This document shows positions 6,440-14,816 of a stretch of 64,000 bases of DNA, piece after piece (position 1 is the first letter of the stretch; each line of letters opens with the position of its first letter). A program made the position numbers and the translations under genes. The stretch is taken from contig NZ_FOXV01000002.1 in the NCBI RefSeq assembly GCF_900115815.1, positions 62,001 through 126,000 on the forward strand. The letters are read 5' to 3'. The stretch is from Roseivivax halotolerans. Lineage in GTDB: Bacteria > Pseudomonadota > Alphaproteobacteria > Rhodobacterales > Rhodobacteraceae. A model generated the notes under the pieces. That model ran no database searches. It was not told the DNA's origin and saw nothing but the letters and a program-made list of their open reading frames with translations.

Positions 6440-8598
6440 GTGACGTCGCGCAACCCAAACAGATCTGGTGGAGCGTCTCGGAGCTTGCCGAAGCGCGTCT
6501 TCCCGGGCTGCCGGGGACGCGACAGCGGATCAATGCTTTAGCCAAACGACAGCAATGGACTTCGTACGCGGACAAGGCACGACGCAAAGTAGGCGGAGGA
6601 GGCGGCTGGGAATATCACTGGACGCTCCTGCCGCTTGAGGCGCGCGCCAGGCTCTTGAAGGATGCCAGCGCCGGTGCTGCGATCGATGCGATCGCGCAGT
6701 CATCGCTCGATCTCGCCGAGCGCCACTATGCCTTCGAACAGCTGTCCGAGCGCGCGAAGCAAACCGCACGCAAACGGTTGCGCATCCTCAACGCCGTCAT
6801 GGCCCAGGAAGCCGCTGGGCTCGGCAAGGATATCGCCGTGCGCGAAGTGGCGCGAGCCGAGGGCTGCGCGGCTCGCTCGATCTGGAACTGGTTCGACAAG
6901 GTTCTCGGCGTTGAGCGCAGCGATTGGCTGCCCTGTCTCGCGGATGGGCGCGGCCTGGTCCGGCGGGACAGCGGGCGCAAGGAGATCGATCCGGAGTTCA
7001 TGGAGGTCTTCAAGGCCGATTACCTACGCTTTGAAGGACCCGGTATCAGTTCGGCCTATCGCCGCGCTGTCCGCGTCTGCGAGGCACAAGGCATTGAGTG
7101 TCCGCCGGAAAGCCGCCTGCGCCGGCATCTCGACGCCGAGGTGCCGCGCGTGTCGCAGATCTATCAGCGCGAAGGTCTGACCGGCCTGCAGAAATGCTAT
7201 CCGCCGCAGATCCGCGACCGGACCGGCATGACGGCGATGGAGGGCGTGAACGCAGACTGCCACAAGTTCGATGTCTTCGTGCAATGGGAGGGCCGCGATA
7301 AGCCAGCCCGTGCCCAGCTCGTTGCCTTCCAGGATATCTATTCGGGCAAGATCCTCAGCTGGCGGATCGATCACACCCCGAACAAGGTCATGGTGATGGC
7401 CGCCTTCGGCGACATGATCGACAATTTCGGCATCCCGAAACACGCCCTTTTCGACAACGGCCGCGAGTTCGCGAACAAGTGGCTGACTGGCGGCGCAGAT
7501 ACGCGGTTCCGCTTCAAGATCCGCGAGGATGATCCGCTCGGCGTTCTGGCCCTCCTCGGCATCGATATCCACTGGGCGACACCCGGCCACGGCCAGGCCA
7601 AGCCGATCGAGCGTGCTTTCCGCGACCTCGCCGAGGACATCGCCAAGGATCCGCGCTTCGCCGGTGCCTATGTCGGCAACAGGCCAGATGCCAAGCCGGA
7701 GAATTACGGCTCACGCGCGATCCCGATCGACGATTTCATCGCTATCGTCGCCGAAGGCATCGATGCGCATAACGCGCGCCAGGGTCGCCTGTCGCAGACC
7801 GCCAACGGGCGCAGCTTCGACGAGACCTTCGCGGCGAGCTACGCCAATGCGCCGATCCGCAAGGCTGCGATCGAGCAGCGCCGGCTCTGGCTGATGGGTC
7901 AGGAGCCCCGGAAGCTGCATGCAAACCATGGCGAGCTGACGCTCTTCAAGAACAAGTACTGGGCCGATTGGATGGCCGAGCATGCCGGTCAGCAGATCGT
8001 CGCGCGCTTCAATCCGGCCGATCTGCATTCCGGGGCCGAAATCTACGATCTCAAGGGCCGCTACCTGGGCTTCGCCGCCTGCCGCGAGGCGGTCGGGTTC
8101 TTTGACCTCACCGAGGCGCATGACAAGGCGCGTCAGGATGGCCAGATCCGCCGCGCGCAAAAGCAGCTCGCACAGGCGATCAATCCCGGCAGCGTCAAGG
8201 ACGTGGCAACAAGGCTCGACGAGCTCGCGCCGGAGGAGCCGGCTGCAGCCGAGGCTCGTGTCGTGCGCCCGACCTTTGGCGATCCGGCGCAGACTGACGG
8301 CGCGAGTGTGCGCAAGCCGGCTCTGCCGACACCGGACACATCGCCCGAGGCCCAAAGCGAGCATTCCGCCTTCGTCCATGTCTTCTACGGCAAGCAGGGC
8401 CGCAAGAAGCCGGAGACGGTCGAGGACGAGGCACGCTCCCGGTTCCGCCGGGCGCTGGACGTCGAGGCGCGTAGCGAGGCCGGAGAGCGCATCGGAGAGG
8501 CCGAGGCGAAGTGGCTCCAATCCTACCAGGAGACGCCCGAATACCGGCAGCTCCGCAACATGTACGAGAAATTCGGGGAGCGGCTGCTTCTCGGGTGA
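6436..8598 (+). CDS. Mu-type DDE transposase (A protein)
   Basis: 720 aa. The N-terminus (WWSVSELAEARLPGLPGTRQRINALAKRQQW) is the MuA winged-helix DNA-binding domain. The catalytic core carries Asp274 (NADCHKFDVFV), Asp340 (LFDNGREFANK) and Glu392 (AKPIERAFRDL), with spacing nearly identical to MuA's DDE triad. A beta-barrel domain (IVARFNPADLHSGAEIYDL) and a C-terminal helical region expected to contact the B ATPase follow. It cuts and joins the phage ends for integration and replicative transposition, acting on the TGCAGTGA repeats at both ends. It overlaps the ParB-like gene by 4 nt (ATGA). Confidence 0.97.
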   Translation: MSDVAQPKQIWWSVSELAEARLPGLPGTRQRINALAKRQQWTSYADKARRKVGGGGGWEYHWTLLPLEARARLLKDASAGAAIDAIAQSSLDLAERHYAFEQLSERAKQTARKRLRILNAVMAQEAAGLGKDIAVREVARAEGCAARSIWNWFDKVLGVERSDWLPCLADGRGLVRRDSGRKEIDPEFMEVFKADYLRFEGPGISSAYRRAVRVCEAQGIECPPESRLRRHLDAEVPRVSQIYQREGLTGLQKCYPPQIRDRTGMTAMEGVNADCHKFDVFVQWEGRDKPARAQLVAFQDIYSGKILSWRIDHTPNKVMVMAAFGDMIDNFGIPKHALFDNGREFANKWLTGGADTRFRFKIREDDPLGVLALLGIDIHWATPGHGQAKPIERAFRDLAEDIAKDPRFAGAYVGNRPDAKPENYGSRAIPIDDFIAIVAEGIDAHNARQGRLSQTANGRSFDETFAASYANAPIRKAAIEQRRLWLMGQEPRKLHANHGELTLFKNKYWADWMAEHAGQQIVARFNPADLHSGAEIYDLKGRYLGFAACREAVGFFDLTEAHDKARQDGQIRRAQKQLAQAINPGSVKDVATRLDELAPEEPAAAEARVVRPTFGDPAQTDGASVRKPALPTPDTSPEAQSEHSAFVHVFYGKQGRKKPETVEDEARSRFRRALDVEARSEAGERIGEAEAKWLQSYQETPEYRQLRNMYEKFGERLLLG

Positions 8599-8664
8599 GA
8601 GTGCCGCCGCCCGGGACCCTCCTCCCGAGCGACGGCGTGTTGAGCAGTTACAACAGAGGTGAAA

Positions 8665-9408
8665 ATGCCAGACGACACACCACTCTACAATAGCCTCGCA
8701 CCGCTGCGGAACGTCTCCGCGCTCGCGGCGCTCGTGGACCGGCTGAAGAACCGCGCGCATGGGCTGCCGGGCATGGCGACGTTCTATGGTCCCTCGGGCT
8801 ACGGGAAGACGACGGCCGGCACCTACGTGACCAACGAATTCGACGCGGTCTGCGTCCAGGTGAAATCCACCTGGACGCAGAAGAAGCTCTGCGAGGCCAT
8901 CCTGTCCGAGATGTCGGTGCCCCCGCACCGCATGACGATCAGCGACATGGTCGACCGGATCAGTGCCACGCTCGCCGTCACGGACGCGCCGCTCCTGATC
9001 GACGAGGCAGACTTCCTGGTCAAGCGCCGCATGATCGAGATCGTGCGCGACTTCCACGAAGGCTCGGGCGCACCCGTGATCCTGATCGGTGAAGAGCTAC
9101 TGCCCCAGAAACTCAAGCAATGGGAGCGCGTTCACGGCCGGATGCTTGACTGGGTGGCCGCGCAGCCGGCGGATACGCGCGATCTTTCAGCGCTGATGCC
9201 GATCTACGCACCAGGCATCGATATCGCGAGCGAGCTGCAGGATCGGCTTATGAAGGCCGCGAACGGCTCGATCCGGCGGATCTGCGTCAATCTCGAGATG
9301 GTGCGTGAGTTCGCGCGGCTCGAGGGGCTCGACGCCGTCACGCTCGAGGACTGGGGCAAGAAGCAATTCTGGACCGGCGAAGCACCGGGACCGCGGAGGG
9401 GCGTGTGA
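8665..9408 (+). CDS. MuB-like AAA ATPase, target-DNA activator
   Basis: 247 aa from the ATG at 8665 (AGAGG just upstream; an in-frame GTG at 8659 is an alternative). The Walker A motif GPSGYGKTT is at residues 42-50, and the Walker B motif is in APLLIDEADFL. The C-terminal helical domain contains ANGSIRRICVNLEMV. MuB-type ATPases coat target DNA, stimulate the transposase and give target immunity. It is shorter than Mu B (312 aa) because it lacks the N-terminal helix-turn-helix extension, as in many alphaproteobacterial Mu-like phages. It sits 66 bp after the transposase. Confidence 0.92.
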   Translation: MPDDTPLYNSLAPLRNVSALAALVDRLKNRAHGLPGMATFYGPSGYGKTTAGTYVTNEFDAVCVQVKSTWTQKKLCEAILSEMSVPPHRMTISDMVDRISATLAVTDAPLLIDEADFLVKRRMIEIVRDFHEGSGAPVILIGEELLPQKLKQWERVHGRMLDWVAAQPADTRDLSALMPIYAPGIDIASELQDRLMKAANGSIRRICVNLEMVREFARLEGLDAVTLEDWGKKQFWTGEAPGPRRGV

Positions 9409-10205
9409 TGAGCGATCAGTCACCAACCCGTCGCCAGGCGCTCTGGGATCTCCTGCGCACTGAGGGCACACTCACCCCGGCCGCCGCAGCTGAAGCCGGC
9501 ATCCCGCTCAACACCGCCCGGATGTACTTCGCCGAATGGAAGCGCAACGGCGCGATCGTTCTCGATCACCAGGACGGCAAGACCCGCTTCTTCCGCGCGG
9601 CACAGGACACCGCAGAGGCCCCGCGCGAGATCCGCACCGAGGTCGCCGAGGATGATCCGCGCGCGCATCGCCAGATCGCCTGGGATCTCTTGTGCGAGGC
9701 GGAAACGGTCAGCGTGCCCGATCTCATTGAGATCGGCCTGCATCGGAACACGGCCGAGCTTGCGCTCAATCACTGGCTCGAGGCCGAAGCGATCCGGTTC
9801 TCGCACAGAGACGGCAAGGTCCGGTTCTACACACGCGTACTCGACACCGACACGGCCCCCGCCTTCACGCGCAGCGATCACCGTCTCGCCCCGCGCGAGC
9901 GGCGCGCCAAGAAGCTCTGGACCGCTGCGCGCATGCTCAAGACGTTCACTCCGCGCGATGTTGCGGCGCACGCGGCCACGTCAGAGACCGAGGTGTCGAT
10001 CGACGATGCCACGCGCTTCTGCCGGATGCTTCTGCGCGCGGGGTACGTGCGCGTCCTGCGCAAGGCACGTCCGAGCGACGGCGTCGAGCCGCGCTACCGC
10101 CTGACCCGCGATACCGGCCCGAAACCGCCCATCGAAAAGCGTGTCCGCGCGGTCTGGGACGAGAACGAGGGTTGCTTCACGCATCTGCCGGAGACCGCGT
10201 CATGA
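9408..10205 (+). CDS. Triple winged-helix early phage protein
   Basis: 265 aa. Two clearly related helix-turn-helix units are seen (RRQALWDLLRTEGTLTPAAAAEAGIPLNTARMYFAEW, and HRQIAWDLLCEAETVSVPDLIEIGLHRNTAELALNHW), each followed by a wing ending DGK(T/V)RF(F/Y). A third, more diverged unit (AARMLKTFTPRDVAAHAATSETEVSIDDATRFCRML) follows. It is presumably a DNA-binding regulator of early replication genes; no named family recognised. ATG 9408 overlaps the ATPase stop, and a GTG three bases earlier is an alternative start. Confidence 0.7.
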   Translation: MSDQSPTRRQALWDLLRTEGTLTPAAAAEAGIPLNTARMYFAEWKRNGAIVLDHQDGKTRFFRAAQDTAEAPREIRTEVAEDDPRAHRQIAWDLLCEAETVSVPDLIEIGLHRNTAELALNHWLEAEAIRFSHRDGKVRFYTRVLDTDTAPAFTRSDHRLAPRERRAKKLWTAARMLKTFTPRDVAAHAATSETEVSIDDATRFCRMLLRAGYVRVLRKARPSDGVEPRYRLTRDTGPKPPIEKRVRAVWDENEGCFTHLPETAS

Positions 10206-10579
10206 GCCGGGTAGAGGCAGCACGCGACGCATGGGGCAGCGCCCTGCCCGATTGGATCGAGGCGCTCGCCGCCGAATGCGACCGCACGAGCCAGAACCAG
10301 GTGGCAACGCGCCTCGGCAAGTCCGGCGCGCTCGTGAGTCAGGTCCTGCGCGCGCGGTACCCGGCCCGCCTCGATCCGATCGAGGAACTCGTCCGGGGGA
10401 TCCTGATGAAGGCGACGGTCGATTGCCCGGCGCTCGGCCGCCTGCCGCTCAACGAGTGCCAGGCATGGCGGCGCAAGGCGACGGCGTTTCAGGGCAGCAA
10501 CACGCTGCGCGTCCAGATGTACCGCGCCTGCCACCGCTGCCCGATTTTCAAGAACGGAGGCACGACGGATGCGAGCTGA
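10202..10579 (+). CDS. Small HTH phage regulator with CxxC
   Basis: 125 aa. The central segment TSQNQVATRLGKSGALVSQVLRARYPARLDPIEELVRGIL is an XRE-like helix-turn-helix. The C-terminus carries ACHRCPIF and an earlier Cys in NECQAW, possibly a metal site. It overlaps the previous gene by 4 nt and the next by 11 nt. Similar small regulators occur in this position in Mu-like phages; the target is unknown. Confidence 0.65.
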   Translation: MSRVEAARDAWGSALPDWIEALAAECDRTSQNQVATRLGKSGALVSQVLRARYPARLDPIEELVRGILMKATVDCPALGRLPLNECQAWRRKATAFQGSNTLRVQMYRACHRCPIFKNGGTTDAS

Positions 10580-10916
10580 TGTCCAAGCACGGAACGCAAA
10601 AATCGTCGAGATGGCGAAGAAGGGCTATGCCCGCCCCACGATCGCACGGGAAGTCGGCATCAACGTGCAAGCCGTCTACACCGTGATCTCGCAGGCCCGG
10701 GTCGGGGGCGCGGATATCCCCCGCGTCCACGGCTATCATCTCGGGGCGTCACGCTCGCCGAGGGTCCTCGTCGACAAGGACGTGTTCATCCGGCTCAACC
10801 CGGTCGCCGCCGAGCGGCAGATTACGACGCGGGAGCTGATCTCGCAGATCCTTCACGTCGTGGCGCGAGAAAACCTGACCGATGCCATTCTCGATGATGG
10901 TGATCGCGATGAGTGA
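10569..10916 (+). CDS. Resolvase-type HTH protein, early phage
   Basis: 115 aa. NAKIVEMAKKGYARPTIAREVGINVQAVYTVISQAR is a helix-turn-helix of the Hin/resolvase C-terminal type. The rest (VLVDKDVFIRLNPVAAERQITTRELISQILHVVARENL) looks like a ribbon-helix-helix-style segment. No catalytic Ser recombinase domain is present, so it is a regulator, not an invertase. Overlaps both neighbours. Confidence 0.6.
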   Translation: MRADVQARNAKIVEMAKKGYARPTIAREVGINVQAVYTVISQARVGGADIPRVHGYHLGASRSPRVLVDKDVFIRLNPVAAERQITTRELISQILHVVARENLTDAILDDGDRDE

Positions 10917-11301
10917 TGCACCCTTCACCCCCGCCGAGCTGATCACCCATACAGGCCACGCGATCCACAAGGTCGACACCTCCGGCCCACGCGGCGTGAG
11001 CTATGTCACCTGGGTCGAGATCGAGGCGATGTGCGTGACCCTCGCGCTTCTCGGGATCCCGAGCCTCCCGCCATCCGAGACGGTCGAGGATGGCGCGCCC
11101 GATCTCGATCCGCGCGTGCCGATCCCGGCCGACGTGCTCGCGAGGCTCGAGCGCCATGCAGATCGACACGAGATAGCCCTCGCGGCCTTCGTTCGAGAGC
11201 TTCTCGATACCCTCAGCCAGTCAGGCGACACCCGGCTGTTCGAGATCCTTCTCAATCCGGCCAACGCCAATCCACCAGCTCCAGAAGGAGAGGACACATG
11301 A
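10909..11301 (+). CDS. Early phage protein, unknown
   Basis: 130 aa; start at 10909, overlapping the previous gene by 8 nt. The N-terminal half (FTPAELITHTGHAIHKVDTSGPRGVSYVTWVEIEAM) has no known motif. The C-terminal half is helical with RHEIALAAFVRELLDTLSQSG, which could be a ribbon-helix-helix unit. Function not recognised. The AAGGAGAGG tract at its 3' end is the ribosome-binding site for the next gene. Confidence 0.55.
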   Translation: MSDAPFTPAELITHTGHAIHKVDTSGPRGVSYVTWVEIEAMCVTLALLGIPSLPPSETVEDGAPDLDPRVPIPADVLARLERHADRHEIALAAFVRELLDTLSQSGDTRLFEILLNPANANPPAPEGEDT

Positions 11302-11948
11302 GCGAGTTCACCCCCATCCCCGTTCCGAGCGGCCGCAAGGACATCGACGGCAAGATCTACGTCGTCGACGCCAAGGGCGGTCTGCAGCCGGTCGAGACCG
11401 TGAAGCCGCAGGATCTTCTCGAGGACGAGACCGTGCGCAAGATCATCGGCTACGCCTTGGCGCTTTCGGGCCAGATCGCGCGGTTCAAGGAGCACACCTT
11501 CGAGGATCTGTCGGATTTCGAAGCGCTGCTCGCCCAGGAATACGACGCCAAGAAAGGCGGCGCGAAGGGCAACAAAACCTTCATGAGCCATGACGGGCTG
11601 ATGAAGGTTCAGGTCTCGGTCGCCGACTATATCGATTTCGGGCCGCAGCTTCAGATCGCCAAGGAGCTCGTGGACGAGTGTCTGAACGAGTGGGCCGCCG
11701 ATGCCGGCCCGGAGCTCCGGTCAGTCGTTACGCGCGCCTTCAACACCGACAAGGAAGGCAAAATCAACCGCTCGGAGATCTTCATGCTCCTGCGCCTCGA
11801 TATTGGCGATCCGCGCTGGGTGAAGGCCATGTCAGCGATCCGGGACGCGATGCGCGTCGTCGGCTCAAAGACCTACGTGCGGTGCTATCACCGCGAGACC
11901 CACGATGGCCCGTGGCAGCCGATCACCATCGACCTGGCGAAGGTCTGA
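11298..11948 (+). CDS. DUF3164 family protein
   Basis: 216 aa, start at 11298 by ATGA overlap with a strong AAGGAGAGG site. The pattern KDIDGKIYVVDAKGGLQPVETVKPQDLLEDETVRKI, then MSHDGLMKVQVSVADYIDFGPQLQIAKELVDECLNEW and a C-terminal RDAMRVVGSKTYVRCYHRE, is typical of DUF3164. This family is found almost only in Mu-like phages between the transposition genes and the middle regulator. Its function is unknown. Confidence 0.8.
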   Translation: MSEFTPIPVPSGRKDIDGKIYVVDAKGGLQPVETVKPQDLLEDETVRKIIGYALALSGQIARFKEHTFEDLSDFEALLAQEYDAKKGGAKGNKTFMSHDGLMKVQVSVADYIDFGPQLQIAKELVDECLNEWAADAGPELRSVVTRAFNTDKEGKINRSEIFMLLRLDIGDPRWVKAMSAIRDAMRVVGSKTYVRCYHRETHDGPWQPITIDLAKV

Positions 11949-11952
11949 ACCG

Positions 11953-12216
11953 ATGGCCGCGTTCGAACAAAGGAAAGTGCCCGAAGCCGAGATCGAAGCG
12001 ATCCAGTCGCTTGTCGAGAGCATGAGCTCTCGTGGGATCTCGCCCGTCGATCAGATCGGACTTCTCGCGAACCTCACCGGACGTCTGAGCGTCGTCGCCG
12101 CCACGTGCGGCATCGCGCCGAAAGACATCGAGGAGCTGATGAACCGCAATTTCGAGAAAGGCGCATCCGAAGCGCACCGCCGTCTCGATGGGAATTTCAA
12201 AGGACGGATGAGCTGA
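11953..12216 (+). CDS. Small helical early phage protein
   Basis: 87 aa, soluble, alpha-helical (EIEAIQSLVESMSSRGISPVDQIGLLANLTGRLSVVAATCGIAPKDIEELMNRNFEKG). No family recognised. It starts 4 bp after the DUF3164 stop and its own stop overlaps the next ATG, so it belongs to the same transcription unit. Confidence 0.6.
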   Translation: MAAFEQRKVPEAEIEAIQSLVESMSSRGISPVDQIGLLANLTGRLSVVAATCGIAPKDIEELMNRNFEKGASEAHRRLDGNFKGRMS

Positions 12217-12434
12217 TGATTACCTTTGAGACCACAATCACCGGGAACGAGATCGGCCGAAAGCTCCGGGACGATCCGGAAGAGCTGGCCTACGCCCTCC
12301 AGGAGCTCGCCGGGAACTTCACATCCGAGGATGCAGACGAGTTGATGGCCTACCTGGACCCGGCATTGATGCTCCAGGTCGCCGAATTCGCATCAGTCCT
12401 GAACACGGCAACAGAACGCGCGGCCGGAGAATAG
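12216..12434 (+). CDS. Small acidic early phage protein
   Basis: 72 aa (MITFETTITGNEIGRKLRDD...), strongly acidic and helical. No family recognised. TGATG overlap with the upstream gene and 2-bp spacing to gemA support its expression. Confidence 0.55.
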   Translation: MITFETTITGNEIGRKLRDDPEELAYALQELAGNFTSEDADELMAYLDPALMLQVAEFASVLNTATERAAGE

Positions 12435-12436
12435 CC

Positions 12437-12874
12437 ATGACCCGCGCGCTTCAGAAAACCATCCATGTCGGCTGCCGTGAACTCGGCCTTAATGCCGAGG
12501 CGCGGCACGACCTCCAGCTCCTCGTGACCGGCAAGGCCAGCCTGCGCGACATGAATGAGACGGAGCTGAAGGCAGTTGTCTCGGCCCTCAAAGATCGAGG
12601 CTTCAAGCTCTCCGCGGGCACTGGCCGCAAGCCCCGCGCAAAGCGCGCAGACATCCGCTACATCCACGTCCTCTGGAGCCTCCTCGGCAATGCCGGCAAG
12701 CTCACCCGACCCGGCAGAGACGGTCTCAACGCTTTCCTCAGGTCGCGGTTCGAAGGCAAATGGCAGTCGGTCCCGATCGATGTCGATGCGCTCCGCGAGC
12801 CTGCCCAGATCAACGCGGTGATCCGTGCTCTGCGCGACTGGTGTCACCGTGAAGGGATCGACACCGAGCAATGA
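12437..12874 (+). CDS. GemA-like regulatory protein (Mu gp16 family)
   Basis: 145 aa. KTIHVGCRELGLNAEARHDLQLLVTGKASLRDMNETELKAVVSALKDRGFK, the RADIRYIHVLWSLLGNAGKL segment and the terminal INAVIRALRDWCHREG are the GemA (DUF1018) pattern. In Mu the protein encoded here affects host gene expression and DNA topology during early growth; the exact activity is unresolved. It lies just before the middle regulator, the same relative place as in Mu-like phages. Overlaps the next gene by 4 nt. Confidence 0.85.
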   Translation: MTRALQKTIHVGCRELGLNAEARHDLQLLVTGKASLRDMNETELKAVVSALKDRGFKLSAGTGRKPRAKRADIRYIHVLWSLLGNAGKLTRPGRDGLNAFLRSRFEGKWQSVPIDVDALREPAQINAVIRALRDWCHREGIDTEQ

Positions 12875-13110
12875 AGAAGTCGCGCGCCCACGTCACGGAC
12901 CACGCGGTCATTCGGTATCTCGAGCGCGAGCTCGACATCGATATCGAGACCGTGCGTCGCCGGATTGGGCGCGCGGTCGACGCAGCGGACGTTCCGATGG
13001 GCGCGAGCGGCGTGGCGATCGGCCGGCTGATCTACAAACTCGCACATGATGAGAGCGGCGTGACGGTGATCACCTGCATCGAACGGAGCCGCCCGGAGCG
13101 CGGCCGGTGA
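12871..13110 (+). CDS. Small early phage protein, unknown
   Basis: 79 aa: RAHVTDHAVIRYLERELDIDIETVRRRIGRAVDAAD, then a short beta-rich tail GRLIYKLAHDESGVTVITCIERS. No catalytic motif is recognised. It overlaps gemA (4 nt) and the activator gene (GTGA). Confidence 0.6.
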   Translation: MKKSRAHVTDHAVIRYLERELDIDIETVRRRIGRAVDAADVPMGASGVAIGRLIYKLAHDESGVTVITCIERSRPERGR

Positions 13111-13472
13111 GCGAGATCCACGATCAGCTCATCGCCTGTCTCGGCGAAATCGACACGCAGAAGCTTTTGCGTACTCTCGGCGGCACGCGCATTGAGGTGC
13201 CGCAGACTGCGCGCAGATCGAAACTCTCGAAGATCATCGGACCCGATGGTGTCGCCCGGCTCATCGCAACATTCGGCCCCGGCAGGCTGGTCTTGCCCAT
13301 GGGCGATGTCCGCGGCCAGGCAGGCCGCAGAGCCCATGCAAAACGGCTCTTGACCGAAGGGGCAGCGACCCGCGATGTTGCCCGCCAAGCCGATCTTCAC
13401 ACGCGCTCCGTCGAGCGCTACCGGCGGCAACTCCGCGAAGATCGACAGCTATCCCTCTTCGACGACGACTAG
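13107..13472 (+). CDS. Mor/C-like transcription activator of late genes
   Basis: 121 aa, GTG start overlapping the previous stop. The layout matches the Mor/C family: an N-terminal dimerisation helix (IDTQKLLRTLGGTRIEVP), a GPGRLVLP strand, and a C-terminal helix-turn-helix (GAATRDVARQADLHTRSVERYRRQLRED). In Mu these proteins bind a dyad upstream of late promoters and recruit RNA polymerase. It is the last early gene, directly before the lysis genes. A palindrome begins immediately after its stop codon and recurs before the protease gene, making this protein the first candidate to bind it. The family call is from pattern and position. Confidence 0.72.
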   Translation: MSEIHDQLIACLGEIDTQKLLRTLGGTRIEVPQTARRSKLSKIIGPDGVARLIATFGPGRLVLPMGDVRGQAGRRAHAKRLLTEGAATRDVARQADLHTRSVERYRRQLREDRQLSLFDDD

Positions 13473-13500
13473 CCCCCGACAGCTGTCGGCGGAGATCGCG
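13473..13500. promoter_or_regulatory. Palindromic element copy 2 of 3, upstream of lysis genes
   Basis: Core CCGACAGCTGTCGG at 13476-13489. All 28 bases are identical to 21632-21659. It lies between the activator stop (13472) and lysozyme ATG (13552), the place of Plys in Mu. There is no T-tract, so it is not a normal terminator. Candidate late-activator binding site. Confidence 0.7.
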
Positions 13501-13551
13501 CGCCCCTGACATGCGATCTCGGGACCTGTTCCTAAGGTTCCGGAGAAGATC

Positions 13552-14265
13552 ATGAGCAATCTGACCGATGTCGCCGAGATCACCGACCGTGGTCTCCTCG
13601 AAATCGCCGAGCATGAAGGCATCGTGCCTGCCCCCTACCGCGACAGCGTCGGCGTCTGGACCTGGGGGCTTGGTCATACCGCAGCGGCCGGCGGGCCGGA
13701 CCCATCCAAGATGAACCGCGCCATGCCGAACGATATCGACGCCGCGATCGAGGAGGTGCTCGACCAGTTCCGGATCGACGTCGCCCGCTATGCCCGGCGC
13801 GTCGGCGATGCCGTGAAGGTCGCCTTGAAGCCCTATGAGCGCGATGCCCTGGTGAGCTTCGATCTCAACACTGGCGGCATCTACCGCGCCAAGCTGACGG
13901 CCGCGATCAATCGCGGCGACGCGGATGCCTCGCGCCATTTCTTCGGCTGGCTGAAGCCGCCGGAGATCCGCAAGCGCCGCACGGCCGAAAAGCGGCTCTT
14001 CGAGACGGGTGACTATGATGCCAACGGCGACGAGATCGCGATCTGGCGCACCAACGGCCAAGGCAAGCTCCTGGGCGTGATGACGACGATCCGGGGCGGC
14101 GAGCTTCTGGAGCGCCTGCACGGCAAGCCGGTGCCGGACGCTGGCCTCGAGCCGCTGCCCGATCTGGAGCCGGTCGACGAGGCTCTGCGCCAGGTGGAAG
14201 CCCGCACCCTTGATCTGGCAGATTCCGTCGCCACCATGCGCCAGAAATTCGACGGGGTCGCGTGA
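13552..14265 (+). CDS. GH24 phage lysozyme (endolysin)
   Basis: 237 aa. The T4-type catalytic set is visible with canonical spacing: Glu22 (EHEGIVPAPYRD), Asp31 and Thr37 (SVGVWTWGLGHT). It cleaves peptidoglycan glycan strands at the end of the lytic cycle. No signal peptide or SAR anchor is seen, so it should depend on the holin-like membrane proteins encoded next to it. A C-terminal tail (PVDEALRQVEARTLDLADSVATMRQ) is extra and probably coiled-coil. Ribosome-binding site CGGAGAAG lies 5 nt before the ATG. First gene of the late block. Confidence 0.93.
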   Translation: MSNLTDVAEITDRGLLEIAEHEGIVPAPYRDSVGVWTWGLGHTAAAGGPDPSKMNRAMPNDIDAAIEEVLDQFRIDVARYARRVGDAVKVALKPYERDALVSFDLNTGGIYRAKLTAAINRGDADASRHFFGWLKPPEIRKRRTAEKRLFETGDYDANGDEIAIWRTNGQGKLLGVMTTIRGGELLERLHGKPVPDAGLEPLPDLEPVDEALRQVEARTLDLADSVATMRQKFDGVA

Positions 14266-14816
14266 TGCTGGGACAACAGGTTCGCGACATCATCGGCTCG
14301 GTCGCGCCGACGCTCGGCTCGGCCCTCGCCGGCCCCTTGGCAGGCGTTGCGGCCCGCGAGATCTCGACGCGCGTTCTAGGGTTAGAAGAAACCGACGCCC
14401 GGGCGATCGAGCAGCGCTTCGCCGCGCCGTCCGCCGAGGACCTCGCGACGCTTCAGGACGCAGATCGCGAGTTTCGCCAAACGATGGCCGAGCTCGACAT
14501 CCAGCTAGAGCGCATTGCCGCGAGCGATCGGGCCGATGCGCGCGAGATGAAGGCGAAGAGCGGCAGCCTGACGAACACGACATTGTCGGGCGTCATCCTC
14601 GCGGGCTTCTTCGCTCTGACCTTTGCGATCTGGTGGCGCCCGCCTGCCGAGGGCTCGGGCGAGATCGTATACATGATGCTCGGCGTCGTCGGCACCATGG
14701 CCATGGCGGTCGTGACGTTCCACTTCGGCAGCTCGTCCGGATCGAAGGACAAGACGGCGCTTCTGGGTGAATTGAAGAAGTCCACGCCTCTTATCGGAGG
14801 CGGGGGAGCGCGCTGA
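14265..14816 (+). CDS. Holin-like membrane protein (two TM helices)
   Basis: 183 aa (a GTG at 14262 is an alternative). The N-terminus is helical and amphipathic (RDIIGSVAPTLGSALAGPLAGVAAREI). The C-terminal third has two hydrophobic helices (LSGVILAGFFALTFAIWW and IVYMMLGVVGTMAMAVVTFHFG). This layout is that of the holin family found beside endolysins in alphaproteobacterial phages. It starts at the lysozyme stop. Role in membrane permeabilisation is inferred from context. Confidence 0.75.
   Translation: MLGQQVRDIIGSVAPTLGSALAGPLAGVAAREISTRVLGLEETDARAIEQRFAAPSAEDLATLQDADREFRQTMAELDIQLERIAASDRADAREMKAKSGSLTNTTLSGVILAGFFALTFAIWWRPPAEGSGEIVYMMLGVVGTMAMAVVTFHFGSSSGSKDKTALLGELKKSTPLIGGGGAR

Noticed and set aside
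13473-13500. Reading the palindrome as an intrinsic terminator of the early operon
   Set aside because: No T-tract follows, and the same element recurs upstream of another late gene, which fits an operator better.
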